Positions 16,830 to 24,491 of a stretch of DNA of 64,000 nucleotides are shown in pieces; the stretch's first letter is position 1; each line of letters begins with the position of its first letter. The notes below the pieces were generated by a model. It was not told the DNA's origin and ran no database searches. It was given only the letters and a program-made list of their open reading frames with translations. Source of the DNA: CAWJPY01 sp963844865 (GTDB taxonomy: Bacteria > Acidobacteriota > Thermoanaerobaculia > Thermoanaerobaculales > Sulfomarinibacteraceae); the NCBI GenBank assembly GCA_963844865.1, contig CAWJPY010000011.1:1-64000 (forward strand), written 5' to 3'. The position numbers and the translations under genes were made by a program.

Positions 16830-17249
16830 AGAAGTTGGAAGTGAGAAGTTAGAGGTGAGGAGTCGGACGTGAGGAGGGCGTTCCACTGCCGCTGCCGCTG
16901 TCACTGCCGCCGATCGCCGTCGCTGTCCGCTGTCACCGCCGCTGACCAGGGGTGGGCCGGGGCGCTCCCAATGACACACCCTTGTTCTGTCATGGTGAGC
17001 GAGGAGCGAGCCGTCTGCGGCGAGGGACGAGTCGAACCATCCCCTGAAGGCCCGTGGGACGCCTCCCCACCGCGACTCTGGTGCTCTCGGGGGATTCTTC
17101 GACTCGCTCCGGCGGACCGACCCTCGCTCAGAATGACAGGCGACTCGGACGTCCCACTGTCTCCGCGCGGTCCCGTGTTATCCCATGAGACACCGCCGCG
17201 AAGCGGCGTAAGGATGCTCCTAACGTCTAACTTCTAACCCCTCACGCCC
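16830..17249. repeat. Non-coding spacer with nested repeat modules
   Basis: No gene is seen. GTGAGAAGTTAGAGGTGAGGAG-type text at 16830-16875 is mirrored by its complement (CTAACTTCTAACCCCTCACG) at 17220-17275, so the whole block is bounded by inverted low-complexity arms. Inside are a CCGCTGCCGCTGTCACTGCCG module (16880-16945), the palindromic element described separately, and a CGCCGCGAAGCGGCG hairpin near 17192. Confidence 0.5.
16988..17138. repeat. 151-bp inverted-repeat (MITE-like) element
   Basis: The left end TGTCATGGTGAGCGAGG and the right end CCTCGCTCAGAATGACA are near-perfect inverted repeats. A second inverted pair, GAGTCGAACCATCCC and GGGGATTCTTCGACTC, lies inside. The element has no ORF and resembles the widespread non-coding GTCATTCTGAGCGAG/GTCGAAGAATCCC intergenic elements known from many bacterial genomes (from memory, not searched). 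Confidence 0.6.
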
Positions 17250-18050
17250 TCACGCCCCCACGTCCTCACGGCGTGGGTGGGCGGGGGAGGCGGCCAGGAG
17301 CGCTCTCGTGACGGAATGCGTCGGCCGGGACAGGACGGCCGCGGTGTCACCCTCCTCGACGATGGCGCCCGCCGCCATGACGGCCACCCGCTCGCACAGG
17401 GCGCGGACCAGGGCCAGGTCGTGGGCGACCACCACCAGGCTCAGTGAGAGGCGCTCCCGCAGGCGGCGGAGGAGCGCGAGGATCTGGGCCTGGGTGGAGA
17501 CGTCCAGGGCGGAGAGGGGCTCGTCGAGGATGAGGAGGTCCGGTCCGCTGGCGAGGGCGCGGGCGATGGCGATCCGTTGGCGTTCACCGCCGGAGAAGGC
17601 CCCTGGATAGCGGCTCGCGGCATCGGCGGGAAGGCCCACGGAGGTCAGCAGATCGCCGACCCGAGCGCGCCGCTCGGAGCGGTCGCCGAGACCGTGGGCC
17701 ACCAGGGCCTCGGCGACGATGACGCCGACCTTCAGGCGCGGGTTGAGGGACCCGATGGGATCCTGGAACACGGGCTGGAAGCGGCGCCGCAGCGGGCGCA
17801 CCTTCCTCTCGGGCAGGTGGCTGACGGCGTGGCCGTCGAAGAGCACGCGGCCCCGGTCCGGGCGCTCCAGGGCGAGGAGTAGCCGGGCCAGGGTGGACTT
17901 GCCGGCGCCGGAGGAGCCGACGACGGCCACGGCCTCGCCGTGCCGGACCCGGAGGCTGACACCGTTGACGGCGCGGACGAGATGCCCCCTCCCGTCGTGG
18001 GCGTGGTAATCCCGCACCAGGTCTTCCGCCTCCAGGAGCGCGTCAGGCAT
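17250..18050 (-). CDS. ABC transporter ATP-binding protein, oligopeptide (DppF/OppF) type
   Basis: The 266-residue nucleotide-binding subunit energises a peptide/nickel-type ABC importer. Walker A is GSSGAGKS, the Q-loop lies in PVFQDPIGSLNPRLKV, the ABC signature is FSGGERQRIAIARAL, Walker B is LLILDEPLSALD and the switch His is in VVAHD. The GSLNPRLKVG block after the Q-loop is typical of the DppF subgroup. It overlaps the upstream DppD-like gene by eight bases. The C-terminal Cys-rich oligopeptide tail found in many DppD/F proteins is absent here but present in its partner. Confidence 0.9.
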   Translation of the reverse strand: MPDALLEAEDLVRDYHAHDGRGHLVRAVNGVSLRVRHGEAVAVVGSSGAGKSTLARLLLALERPDRGRVLFDGHAVSHLPERKVRPLRRRFQPVFQDPIGSLNPRLKVGVIVAEALVAHGLGDRSERRARVGDLLTSVGLPADAASRYPGAFSGGERQRIAIARALASGPDLLILDEPLSALDVSTQAQILALLRRLRERLSLSLVVVAHDLALVRALCERVAVMAAGAIVEEGDTAAVLSRPTHSVTRALLAASPAHPRREDVGA

Positions 18051-19026
18051 CGGCGGGCTCCTCCCGGGTGTGCCCCGCGCCTGCAGTCACCGGACAGCGC
18101 ACGAGCCGGCCGGGATGGACCGCCGTGAAAGGAGGCTCCGAGTGGACGCAGGACGGCTCGACGAGGGGGCAGCGGGGCGCGTAACGGCAGCCCACGGCGG
18201 GGATGTCTGCAGACGCCGAATGCCGCGACTCCTCCCGATGGAAGGAGGCGGCCAGGAGTGCTCTGGTGTAGGGATGTCGCGGGTCCTCGAAGATGAGGGT
18301 GGTGGCGCCCTGCTCCACGATGCGCCCCGCGTACATCACCGCGACCCGCTCGACCGTCTCCCGGACCATGGCGAGGTCGTGGCTCACCAGCAGGAGGGAG
18401 ATCCCCGTCTCGGCGGTGAGCTTCGCCAGCAGGTCCAGGATCTCTGCCTGGGTCAGCCGATCCAGCGCGGAGGTGGGCTCGTCCGCGATGAGCACCTGCG
18501 GTCGTCCCGCCAGGGCGAGGGCGATGAGCACCCGCTGCAGCTGCCCGCCGGACAGCTCGTGGGGATAGGCCCCGGCGATCCGCCCGCACACCGGAAGGGC
18601 CACCTGCTCGAGGAGCCGACGCATCTCCGTCGAGGTGTCCAGCCTGTTCATCCCGTGGTGGCTCCGGATGGTCTCTCGAAGCTGGAAGCCGATGGTGTAG
18701 ACGGGGTTGAGGCAGCTCGCCGGCTCCTGGAAGACGAGCCCGACGACGCCGCCGCGGAGGTGCCGCAGCTCCTCGGGGGTCGCGGTGGCGAGGTCGACGC
18801 CGGCGACGGCCACCCGGCCCCCCGTGCGTCGCCCGGGAGGGTGGACCAGACCCAGGCAGGCGAGGGCGGTCACGCTCTTGCCGCTGCCGGAAGAGCCGAC
18901 CAGACCCAGGCGCTCGCCCTGTCCGAGCGTGAGGGACACGCCCTCCACCACCGGCTGCCAGCTCCCGTTGTCCCTGGGGTAGGACACCGTCAGGTCGTCG
19001 ACGAGGAGGATGGGCTCACGAGACAT
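18043..19026 (-). CDS. ABC transporter ATP-binding protein, oligopeptide (DppD/OppD) type
   Basis: The 327-residue partner ATPase has Walker A GSSGSGKS, Q-loop GLVFQEPASCLNPVYTIG, signature LSGGQLQRVLIALAL, Walker B VLIADEPTSALD and switch LLVSHD. It ends with the oligopeptide/dipeptide C-terminal tail, CRYAPRCPLVEPSC...VRCPV, whose cysteines can bind an Fe-S cluster. The start MSREPILLV is chosen by alignment with the family core; it sits 11 bases inside the preceding gene. The permease genes (DppB/DppC) and binding protein that should accompany this pair are not in the window. Confidence 0.9.
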   Translation of the reverse strand: MSREPILLVDDLTVSYPRDNGSWQPVVEGVSLTLGQGERLGLVGSSGSGKSVTALACLGLVHPPGRRTGGRVAVAGVDLATATPEELRHLRGGVVGLVFQEPASCLNPVYTIGFQLRETIRSHHGMNRLDTSTEMRRLLEQVALPVCGRIAGAYPHELSGGQLQRVLIALALAGRPQVLIADEPTSALDRLTQAEILDLLAKLTAETGISLLLVSHDLAMVRETVERVAVMYAGRIVEQGATTLIFEDPRHPYTRALLAASFHREESRHSASADIPAVGCRYAPRCPLVEPSCVHSEPPFTAVHPGRLVRCPVTAGAGHTREEPADA

Positions 19027-20146
19027 GGCGTGCGAGCTGGAAGGCGCCCTCCGCGGGAAGGCCGTCCCGCAGCGTGCCAACGGTCGGCGGGCTGCGCCAG
19101 CACCAGGTGGCCGTGTCGCCGATGTCGAGGACCCCGTTCCCGTCGTCCGCCACCAGGACCAGCCACAGCCCGGCGCCGTGCAGGAGGTCTCCGGGCTTGA
19201 CGTCGGTCCCCCAGCGCAGGGGTCGCCCGGGACCGCGCAGCACCCCCGCGCTCATGCGCACCGCGCCCAGTCTGGTCAGCCCGCCGGGCTCTAGCGTCGG
19301 TGCTCCCGTGGCGGCCACGGCGGCGAAGGTGCCCGAGGAGGTCACGAGACGCCGCTGGACCATGTCGGTGAACGTGAGCCCGAACGCCGGGACGGTGACG
19401 TCGTTCGGGCTCGCACCCGCGGCGGCCTCGGGCTCGAAGCCGGGGAGGTTGAAGAGCTCGCCGACGACGTCGTCAATACCGCCCGCGATGTGGACGGACC
19501 TGTAGACCGCGGGGTAGTCCGGGTCGAGCGCGTGCTCGGCGGCCGCCGTGGTGGCGGCCTCCAGGGGCACCGACTCCCGATCGGGGTCGTACACCTCCGC
19601 GCGCGCGTACAGGCGGATCGTGCCGCTCCCCGGGGGGGGCGCCACGATGCCTTCGAACTGGTCCTCGTTGTGTGCCTGCGGGTAGGCGGCGGCGCGCAGG
19701 GAACGGCCCATCTCGGAGGCCAAGAAGGTGCGGTAGCGGAGCCGCTGGCCGGCATTGGCCGTGGTCAGGTCGCCCCCCACGTTGCTGGACTCCACCGTGA
19801 ACCAGAAGACCCGCACGGCGCGGTTCCGGTCGGGCCAGACGTCACTCTGGATGTGCTGGATCGGCGTGCCTCCCAGCTCGAGCGTCCGGACCGGAGCCAT
19901 CCAACGGCCGGAACGGCCGGCGCGGCCCACCCGCAGGGCGGCTGCGATCTGGACCCGTGACGCGGCCGGCACGTGCCGGGGACCGTCCCGAAAGACCGGG
20001 TCACGGTCGGTGGCGGTGGTGATCCGTACCTCGAGAAGGCGCGGCGCCATCGCCTCCCGGACCTGGTGGGTGACCACGGGGACGCCCACCAACACCACCA
20101 CCAGGACGACGAAGATGATGATCGCGAGACGGTTGTCGGATCGCAC
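19016..20146 (-). CDS. Uncharacterised membrane-anchored protein upstream of ABC ATPases
   Basis: I do not recognise this 376-residue protein. It has one N-terminal transmembrane helix (residues 7-28, IIIFVVLVVVLVGVPVVTH) and a long presumably periplasmic domain rich in beta-strand-like stretches. No permease helices are present, so it does not replace DppB/C. It overlaps the downstream ATPase gene by 11 bp and is presumably cotranscribed. The GTG start has TAGAAT ending seven bases upstream and no Shine-Dalgarno, which makes it a candidate leaderless first gene of the operon. A role in substrate capture is possible only by context. Confidence 0.7.
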   Translation of the reverse strand: MRSDNRLAIIIFVVLVVVLVGVPVVTHQVREAMAPRLLEVRITTATDRDPVFRDGPRHVPAASRVQIAAALRVGRAGRSGRWMAPVRTLELGGTPIQHIQSDVWPDRNRAVRVFWFTVESSNVGGDLTTANAGQRLRYRTFLASEMGRSLRAAAYPQAHNEDQFEGIVAPPPGSGTIRLYARAEVYDPDRESVPLEAATTAAAEHALDPDYPAVYRSVHIAGGIDDVVGELFNLPGFEPEAAAGASPNDVTVPAFGLTFTDMVQRRLVTSSGTFAAVAATGAPTLEPGGLTRLGAVRMSAGVLRGPGRPLRWGTDVKPGDLLHGAGLWLVLVADDGNGVLDIGDTATWCWRSPPTVGTLRDGLPAEGAFQLARHVS

Positions 20147-20152
20147 GACCCG

Positions 20153-20158
20153 ATTCTA
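20153..20158 (-). promoter_or_regulatory. Candidate -10 element (TAGAAT), leaderless
   Basis: TAGAAT on the minus strand with six bases before the GTG start at 20146, the spacing expected when transcription begins on the start codon. Confidence 0.45.
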
Positions 20159-20204
20159 CCTTCCGCGGGCTCCGTCCGTCGCCGGCGGTCCTCGACGAAG
20201 GGCC

Positions 20205-20819
20205 TCAATCGCGATGCAGGTCGACCTCCGACTCCGCGTCGGCGGCGCGCCGTTGATTGCGCTCGCGAGCGGCGGCGACCACGAGGTAGATCCCGACCGC
20301 CACCACCAGCAGCGGCCACCAGTCGCGCAGCCAATCCAGATCGAAGAGACCCAGGTTCTCCACGAGGAGGAGTCCCCCGACGACGGCGAGGAAGATGCCG
20401 AAGAGGAGTCGACCATTGTTGCTGTCGGACCGCGTTGGGATGGGTTCGCGTTCATCCAGGGCCATGATCTGCGCCTCCCTGTAGCTGTCGAACATGCCGT
20501 AGAACCAGAGGAAGGTGCAGCTCAGTACCGACAACGCGACCGGGAGCGCGCCCCGGGCTGCGGCGAAGATGATGAGGACGAAGCTGGCAAAGACCATGGC
20601 CCCGCGCTGATAGGCCTCGGCGTACAGGTGGCCGAGGCCGGGGAGGATGAGGGACAGGATCACCGCCACCGCCGGGGTCTTGTCGCGCGAGGTGGACGGC
20701 CGAGGTGTGGCAGTGGCGGAGACCGGCTCCGATGGCGGAGGCGGCGGCAGCGGCGGTGTCGGCGGCTCGGGTGGCGGCGTGACCGCTCCCTGCTGAGGAT
20801 CAAAGCTGTCGTTCGTCAT
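20205..20819 (-). CDS. Membrane protein with LiaI/LiaF-like transmembrane region
   Basis: The 204-residue protein has a disordered Pro-rich N-terminus (up to about 45), then a hydrophobic block (VAVILSLILPGLGHLYAEAY) resembling the TM2/'GLGHLY' proteins. Two more helices follow, and a C-terminal pair (GRLLFGIFLAVVGGLLLVENL and WWPLLVVAVGIYLVV) matches the LiaI-LiaF-like TM domain associated with envelope-stress systems. It is the third gene of the sigma/anti-sigma operon: its ATG at 20819 lies eight bases from GGAGAG, and an in-frame ATG six bases earlier overlaps the anti-sigma stop. The location suggests an envelope-stress output or sensor. Confidence 0.75.
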   Translation of the reverse strand: MTNDSFDPQQGAVTPPPEPPTPPLPPPPPSEPVSATATPRPSTSRDKTPAVAVILSLILPGLGHLYAEAYQRGAMVFASFVLIIFAAARGALPVALSVLSCTFLWFYGMFDSYREAQIMALDEREPIPTRSDSNNGRLLFGIFLAVVGGLLLVENLGLFDLDWLRDWWPLLVVAVGIYLVVAAARERNQRRAADAESEVDLHRD

Positions 20820-20821
20820 GG

Positions 20822-21541
20822 TCATGACTCTCCTTGCTCTGCATCGGGCCCACGGTCATCGCCCGTCGGCTCGACGAGTTTGCGGACGGTGTCCACCTGG
20901 CGGGCGCCCCACTTCCAGATCCTCCACACCATGACCCGCAGCTCTCCGCGGCTGTCGGTGGCCATCTGCTGGACCTCGCTGGTGACGCTACCCGCCAGGT
21001 CTTGAACCACCGGGCTGCGGGCGATGGACACGGGGTTGCCGATGGTCAGCGACACCAGGACGGCCAGGATGTAGGCAGCGGCGGTGGCTGCGCGCCGCCC
21101 GTAGATGAAACGCTGCTTGGGTGGGCGGCGGCGGACGTTGACACAACGGGCGAGGAGACCGGGCGGTGGCTCGAACGCGTCGGCGACCTGATGGATCAGG
21201 GTGAGGTCCGTCCACGCCTGACGACACCCTGGACAGCTTTCGAGATGGGACAGGAGGCGTTCCAGGTTGCCGTCCGTGATCTGGCGGTCGACGGCCCCGA
21301 ACAGCAGGCCCAGCCAACGCCCGCAGGGGGAGGCCGCCACTTCCGTGGCCAGCTCGTCCGGCGGCTGCAACGTGTCGAGGCCGTCGCCGACGCCGGTGAT
21401 CGTGCTGAGGATGTCGGCGAGCTCCGAGCAGTCCTCGCATCCGGCGAGGTGCTCGCGCAGCCGGTCCCGATCCGGCTCGCTCAGCTCTCCCTCCACGAAG
21501 GAGGGCAGCAGCTCGCGGACGGCCTCGCAGGAGCTCTTCAC
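20822..21541 (-). CDS. Anti-sigma factor with two zinc-finger (ZAS-type) motifs
   Basis: The 239-residue protein begins with an anti-sigma zinc-finger domain, CEAVRELLPSFVEGEL...HLAGCEDC (H-x3-C-x2-C). It repeats a second H-x3-C-x2-C (HLESCPGC) near residue 110, then has a single transmembrane helix (about 155-175) and a C-terminal domain presumably outside the membrane. It should hold the upstream ECF sigma factor inactive at the membrane until an envelope signal arrives. The GTG start at 21541 lies one base after the sigma stop codon and six bases from GGAGGACC within the sigma gene's end. Confidence 0.88.
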   Translation of the reverse strand: MKSSCEAVRELLPSFVEGELSEPDRDRLREHLAGCEDCSELADILSTITGVGDGLDTLQPPDELATEVAASPCGRWLGLLFGAVDRQITDGNLERLLSHLESCPGCRQAWTDLTLIHQVADAFEPPPGLLARCVNVRRRPPKQRFIYGRRAATAAAYILAVLVSLTIGNPVSIARSPVVQDLAGSVTSEVQQMATDSRGELRVMVWRIWKWGARQVDTVRKLVEPTGDDRGPDAEQGES

Positions 21542-21542
21542 C

Positions 21543-22145
21543 TCAACGGTCCTCCATGACCTCGCCCGGCGGGGGTACGGCACGGATGTGGAGGCGCCGG
21601 CGGACGGCCGCTGCCAGCTCCAGCCGGGCCCGGTTGAGCCGTGACTTGACGGTCCCCAGGGGCAGCTCCAGCGCCTCGGCCATGTCCTGGTAGCTCATGC
21701 CGGCGAAGTCGCGCATCAGGACCAGTACGGCCAGGTTCTCGTCGAGCTGGCGCAGGGAGGTGGCGATGAGCCGCAGGCGCTGCCGGTGCTGGACCTCCTG
21801 GTGTGGGTCGTCGCTCGCCGGAAGTCGGTCGATCACCTCCGGGTCCAGCCATGCGGCGGAGCGTTCTCGGCGTGCGCGCCGGTGGGCGTCGATGAGCAGG
21901 TTGCGGGCGACCCGCCACGCCCACGCCATGAAGTTGGACCCCGCCCGATATTGATGGAGGTTCTCCCAGAGCTTGAAGTACACTTCCTGCGTGAGCTCCT
22001 CGGCCTCGGCGGCCGAGGGCGCATAGCTCGCGCACAGCCGGTAGATGGGCCGGAGCGTGGCGTTGACCAGGGTGGTCCATGCGTCCTCGTCTCCTTCACG
22101 ACAGCGTTCGACAGTGGCCTCCAGGCTCGAAGGTTCCATCCTCAT
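21543..22145 (-). CDS. ECF-type RNA polymerase sigma factor
   Basis: The 200-residue protein contains sigma-70 region 2 (LTQEVYFKLWENLHQYRAG and FMAWAWRVARNLLIDAHRR, about 45-95) and region 4 (LDENLAVLVLMRDFAGMSYQ...LPLGTVKSRLNRARLEL, about 130-185), with no regions 1 or 3: the ECF layout. It heads a three-gene operon with its anti-sigma factor and a membrane protein. The ATG at 22145 has no Shine-Dalgarno but lies five bases after a probable ECF-type -10, so autoregulated leaderless transcription is likely. Confidence 0.95.
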   Translation of the reverse strand: MRMEPSSLEATVERCREGDEDAWTTLVNATLRPIYRLCASYAPSAAEAEELTQEVYFKLWENLHQYRAGSNFMAWAWRVARNLLIDAHRRARRERSAAWLDPEVIDRLPASDDPHQEVQHRQRLRLIATSLRQLDENLAVLVLMRDFAGMSYQDMAEALELPLGTVKSRLNRARLELAAAVRRRLHIRAVPPPGEVMEDR

Positions 22146-22150
22146 GCCCG

Positions 22151-22178
22151 TCTAACGGTGGCGCACGCCGAAAGGTTC
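22151..22178 (-). promoter_or_regulatory. Candidate autoregulated ECF sigma promoter
   Basis: On the minus strand GAACCTTT is followed, 17 bases after AAC, by CGTTAGA, then CGGGC and the ATG of the sigma gene. The AAC-N17-CGT pattern is the general ECF consensus. It lies immediately before an ECF gene, which is the expected place for self-activation. Confidence 0.6.
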
Positions 22179-22327
22179 GCCGGCGGCCGAAATACCGACC
22201 GGGGGTCGGGGGTTGCGGTTGACGACGAACGGCGGCGATGCACGACACCTCCCACCAGCGCCATGCTACACGACGGTTGAGCGCTGTGCAGACGCGCAAT
22301 CGCGAACGCGGGGGGGAAAGGAGCGAG

Positions 22328-22579
22328 GTGAACTGGCCAACGGGGACCGTCGAGCAGCGGGTGCGGGCCGCCCTGGAGGAGGTTCGTCCCGGCCTGCGGG
22401 CGGACGGCGGTGATGTGGAGCTCCTGCGCGTCGAGGGCGGTACGGTGTACCTCGACCTGCACGGCGCCTGTCACGGCTGTCCCATGGCCCGGTCCACCCT
22501 GGCAGACTTCGTGGGCGAACGGATCAAGCTCTACGCTCCCGAGATTGAGGACGTGGTCGCTGCGGAGGGTGAACCGTAG
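22328..22579 (+). CDS. NifU C-terminal-domain Fe-S scaffold protein
   Basis: The 83-residue protein is a stand-alone NifU C-terminal (Nfu) domain: VRAALEEVRPGLRADGGDVELL...VYLDLHGACHGCPMARSTLADFVGERI. The CxxC (CHGC) ligates a transient [4Fe-4S] cluster passed to apo-proteins such as aconitase or polyferredoxins, both encoded nearby. The GTG start at 22328 is preceded by AAGGAG. It diverges from the ECF sigma operon. Confidence 0.93.
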   Translation: MNWPTGTVEQRVRAALEEVRPGLRADGGDVELLRVEGGTVYLDLHGACHGCPMARSTLADFVGERIKLYAPEIEDVVAAEGEP

Positions 22580-22723
22580 CGGTTCCTGCGACCGAGGCGA
22601 CGGGCCGCGCGCTGCCGAGGATGGGGACCGCCTTCCACACCGGAGCCTTTCCCCTGGATCGGTGGTCCGAAGCCACCTGGCCTCCGGTGTTTCGGTCGTT
22701 GGTCTGCCGCGGCCGGACGCCGC

Positions 22724-23146
22724 TCAGGCTCTCGCGCCCGAGCTGGCGTTGCGGGAGCGGTGGAGGCAGGCGGCGCAGGATCCCGAGAACTCGATGCGCT
22801 GCTCGTCCACGCGGCAGCCCACCAGCTCCTTGAGGGCTCGCCAGTCGATCTGGAGCGGCCCGAACACGTCATGGATGGCGCCGCAGTGCGAGCACACGAA
22901 GTGTGCGTGGGCCGACGTCTCGGCGTCGTAGTGCGCCTTCCGGTCGTGCCCGTACAGCTCCCGGATCAACCCCTCGTCCCTGAGGACGGCCAGGTTGCGG
23001 TACACCGTGCCGAGGGAGACGTTGGGGATGGTGTCGCGCACCTTTTCGAAGATCCAGTCGGCGGTGGGATGGCTGTTGGTCGTCTTGACCGTTTCGTAAA
23101 CCACTCGGCGCTGGCGGGTCTCGCGGGTCCGCGGTCGCTGGCTCAT
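22724..23146 (-). CDS. Fur-family transcriptional regulator (PerR/Fur-like)
   Basis: The 140-residue repressor has the winged-helix DNA-binding half (TADWIFEKVRDTIPNVSLGTVYRNLAVLRDEGLI, about 25-70) and the metal-binding dimerisation half with HAHFVCSHCGAIHDV and a C-terminal CAAC, two CxxC pairs for structural zinc. The length and the HxHFVC motif fit PerR-type peroxide sensors as well as Fur; the choice cannot be settled by eye. GGAGG lies six bases before the ATG, which excludes longer upstream starts. Confidence 0.93.
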   Translation of the reverse strand: MSQRPRTRETRQRRVVYETVKTTNSHPTADWIFEKVRDTIPNVSLGTVYRNLAVLRDEGLIRELYGHDRKAHYDAETSAHAHFVCSHCGAIHDVFGPLQIDWRALKELVGCRVDEQRIEFSGSCAACLHRSRNASSGARA

Positions 23147-23226
23147 CGCGCCTCCTTGGCGTGTCCTAGCGTCGGCACCACATTGATAGCACAGTGGAGG
23201 CGCAAAGTCGAGCACGTATCTCGTTC

Positions 23227-23256
23227 TTATTACAGGATGTTTGAGCGAATGAGCAA
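23227..23256 (-). promoter_or_regulatory. Candidate promoter of the Fur-family gene
   Basis: On the minus strand TTGCTC and TAATAA are separated by 18 bp in a locally AT-rich stretch, about 80 bp before the regulator's ATG. No clear Fur/PerR palindrome was found. Confidence 0.35.
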
Positions 23257-23357
23257 GTGTTAATCCGGGACCCACACCGGGGGCGCCGCTCCCCGGTCTC
23301 GCGGGCTCGTGTCCGGTCGCGACCATGCTAGCCTGCCAGCATCCTCGGAGGTGAGCC

Positions 23358-24047
23358 ATGGTCCAACGGATCCGTGAGATGGACCCGTCGCAACGGCCCC
23401 GTGAGCGGCTCCTGGACCGGGGACCGGCCGCTCTCTCCGACGCCGAGCTGATCGCGGTTCTCCTGCGCACCGGCCGACCGGGGCGCGGGGCGGTGGCCAC
23501 CGCCCACGAGCTGCTGGCCGAGGCCGGTGGGCTGGGCGGGGTCGCGAGGCTCGAGATGGCCGAGCTCATGACGCGGCCGGGGGTGGGCCCGGCCAAGGCG
23601 GCGGCCCTCCTGGCCGCCCTCGAGCTCGGCGATCGTCTGGCCCGGTCCCGGGTCCGGCGGGGGGTGCGCCTCGACCAGCCCGAGGCCGCGGCGGACTTCC
23701 TGACCCGCCGCCTCCAGCGGGAGCGGCGGGAGGTGTTCGGTTTCTTGAGCCTGGACTCCAGACACCGCCTGCTGCGTTGCCGGGAGCTGACGCAGGGTAC
23801 GCGGACCCAGGCGCCGGTGGACCCCGCCGAGCTGCTGCGACAGGCCCTGGTGGACGACGCGGCGGGCCTGCTCCTCTATCACAATCACCCGTCCGGAGAG
23901 CTGGCGCCCAGCCGCGACGACTGCGCGCTCACCCGGCGCCTCGCCCAGGGTGCGGAGCTGGTGGGGCTCCACGTCCTCGACCACCTGCTCCTCGCCGAGG
24001 GCCGTTGGCTTTCCTTGCGCCAGAGCCGACCCGACCTGTTCGTCTAG
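23358..24047 (+). CDS. radC: RadC family protein (JAB/MPN domain)
   Basis: The 229-residue protein has an N-terminal helix-hairpin-helix-like segment (about 15-75, MTRPGVGPAKAAALLAALELG) and the C-terminal RadC JAB1/MPN+ domain, whose zinc motif HNHPSGELAPSRDD is intact (E in the preceding strand, HxH-x7-8-D). RadC is commonly annotated as a DNA repair protein, but its biochemical role remains unproven. GGAGGTGAG precedes the ATG. A 195-bp repeat follows the gene. Confidence 0.95.
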   Translation: MVQRIREMDPSQRPRERLLDRGPAALSDAELIAVLLRTGRPGRGAVATAHELLAEAGGLGGVARLEMAELMTRPGVGPAKAAALLAALELGDRLARSRVRRGVRLDQPEAAADFLTRRLQRERREVFGFLSLDSRHRLLRCRELTQGTRTQAPVDPAELLRQALVDDAAGLLLYHNHPSGELAPSRDDCALTRRLAQGAELVGLHVLDHLLLAEGRWLSLRQSRPDLFV

Positions 24048-24057
24048 GCCCGAGAGG

Positions 24058-24252
24058 CGGTGCCAGGCACCGTTCGGGAAGCGGCGCGCCACCGTGTCTG
24101 AGCGCACGACCCGGTGTCGGGCACCGGTCTGCGAGTTGGATACGCGAGAGGCACTCGCTCCGGGAGCACCGGAGAGGGTGCCAGGCACCGTCACGATAGC
24201 ACCGAGAAGGGTAGGCGCCGCATCTTCAACGGTGCCTGGCTCCCACTCTGGC
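24058..24252 (+). repeat. 195-bp dispersed intergenic repeat, copy A
   Basis: This block is about 91% identical (17 mismatches, no gaps, counted by eye) to the 195-bp block at 32161-32355. It contains the palindrome GGTGCCAGGCACC at 24059 and 24177, a variant GGTGTCGGGCACC near 24112, and a terminal GGTGCCTGGCTCCC. It starts 11 bp after radC, on the same strand, and encodes nothing. Confidence 0.85.
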
Positions 24253-24275
24253 CTCCCCGAAGTGAAGCTTCTCTC

Positions 24276-24299
24276 AACGCGCCGATCTCTCGGCGCGTT
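24276..24299 (+). terminator. Strong hairpin downstream of radC, no U-tract
   Basis: AACGCGCCGA and TCGGCGCGTT form a perfect 10-bp stem with a TCTC loop. No T-run follows, so intrinsic termination is uncertain. Confidence 0.35.
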
Positions 24300-24309
24300 C
24301 CCCGCGGTT

Positions 24310-24384
24310 GCCACTCTTGATGATCCTCGGACCCCACGCCCGCTGCACGTCGATCTCCCGCCCCCGAAAATCATCAGGAGTGGC
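24310..24384. repeat. Long imperfect inverted repeat
   Basis: GCCACTCTTGATGAT (24310-24324) is mirrored by ATCATCAGGAGTGGC (24370-24384), 14 of 15 bases pairing around a 45-base loop. It lies upstream of the polyferredoxin promoter region. Confidence 0.5.
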
Positions 24385-24433
24385 ACGCCCGAGGGAGGGG
24401 CTCTTCTGATTCGGGCCCGGACGGGGGGGGAAC

Positions 24434-24447
24434 TTGACCCTCGTCAA
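24434..24447 (+). promoter_or_regulatory. Fnr/Crp-family operator candidate (TTGA-N6-TCAA)
   Basis: TTGACCCTCGTCAA is a perfect dyad of the form TTGAC-N4-GTCAA, matching the TTGA-N6-TCAA core recognised by Fnr/Dnr-type regulators. It lies 44 bp before the polyferredoxin start, and a Crp/Fnr-family regulator is encoded immediately beyond that gene. Confidence 0.55.
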
Positions 24448-24491
24448 GGCGCTGCGCCATCGGCTCCTCCATCCTGATCCCAGGAGGCGAG

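Noticed and set aside
24276..24299. Intrinsic terminator for radC
   Set aside because: The stem is perfect, but no T-run follows, so I list it only as a low-confidence hairpin.
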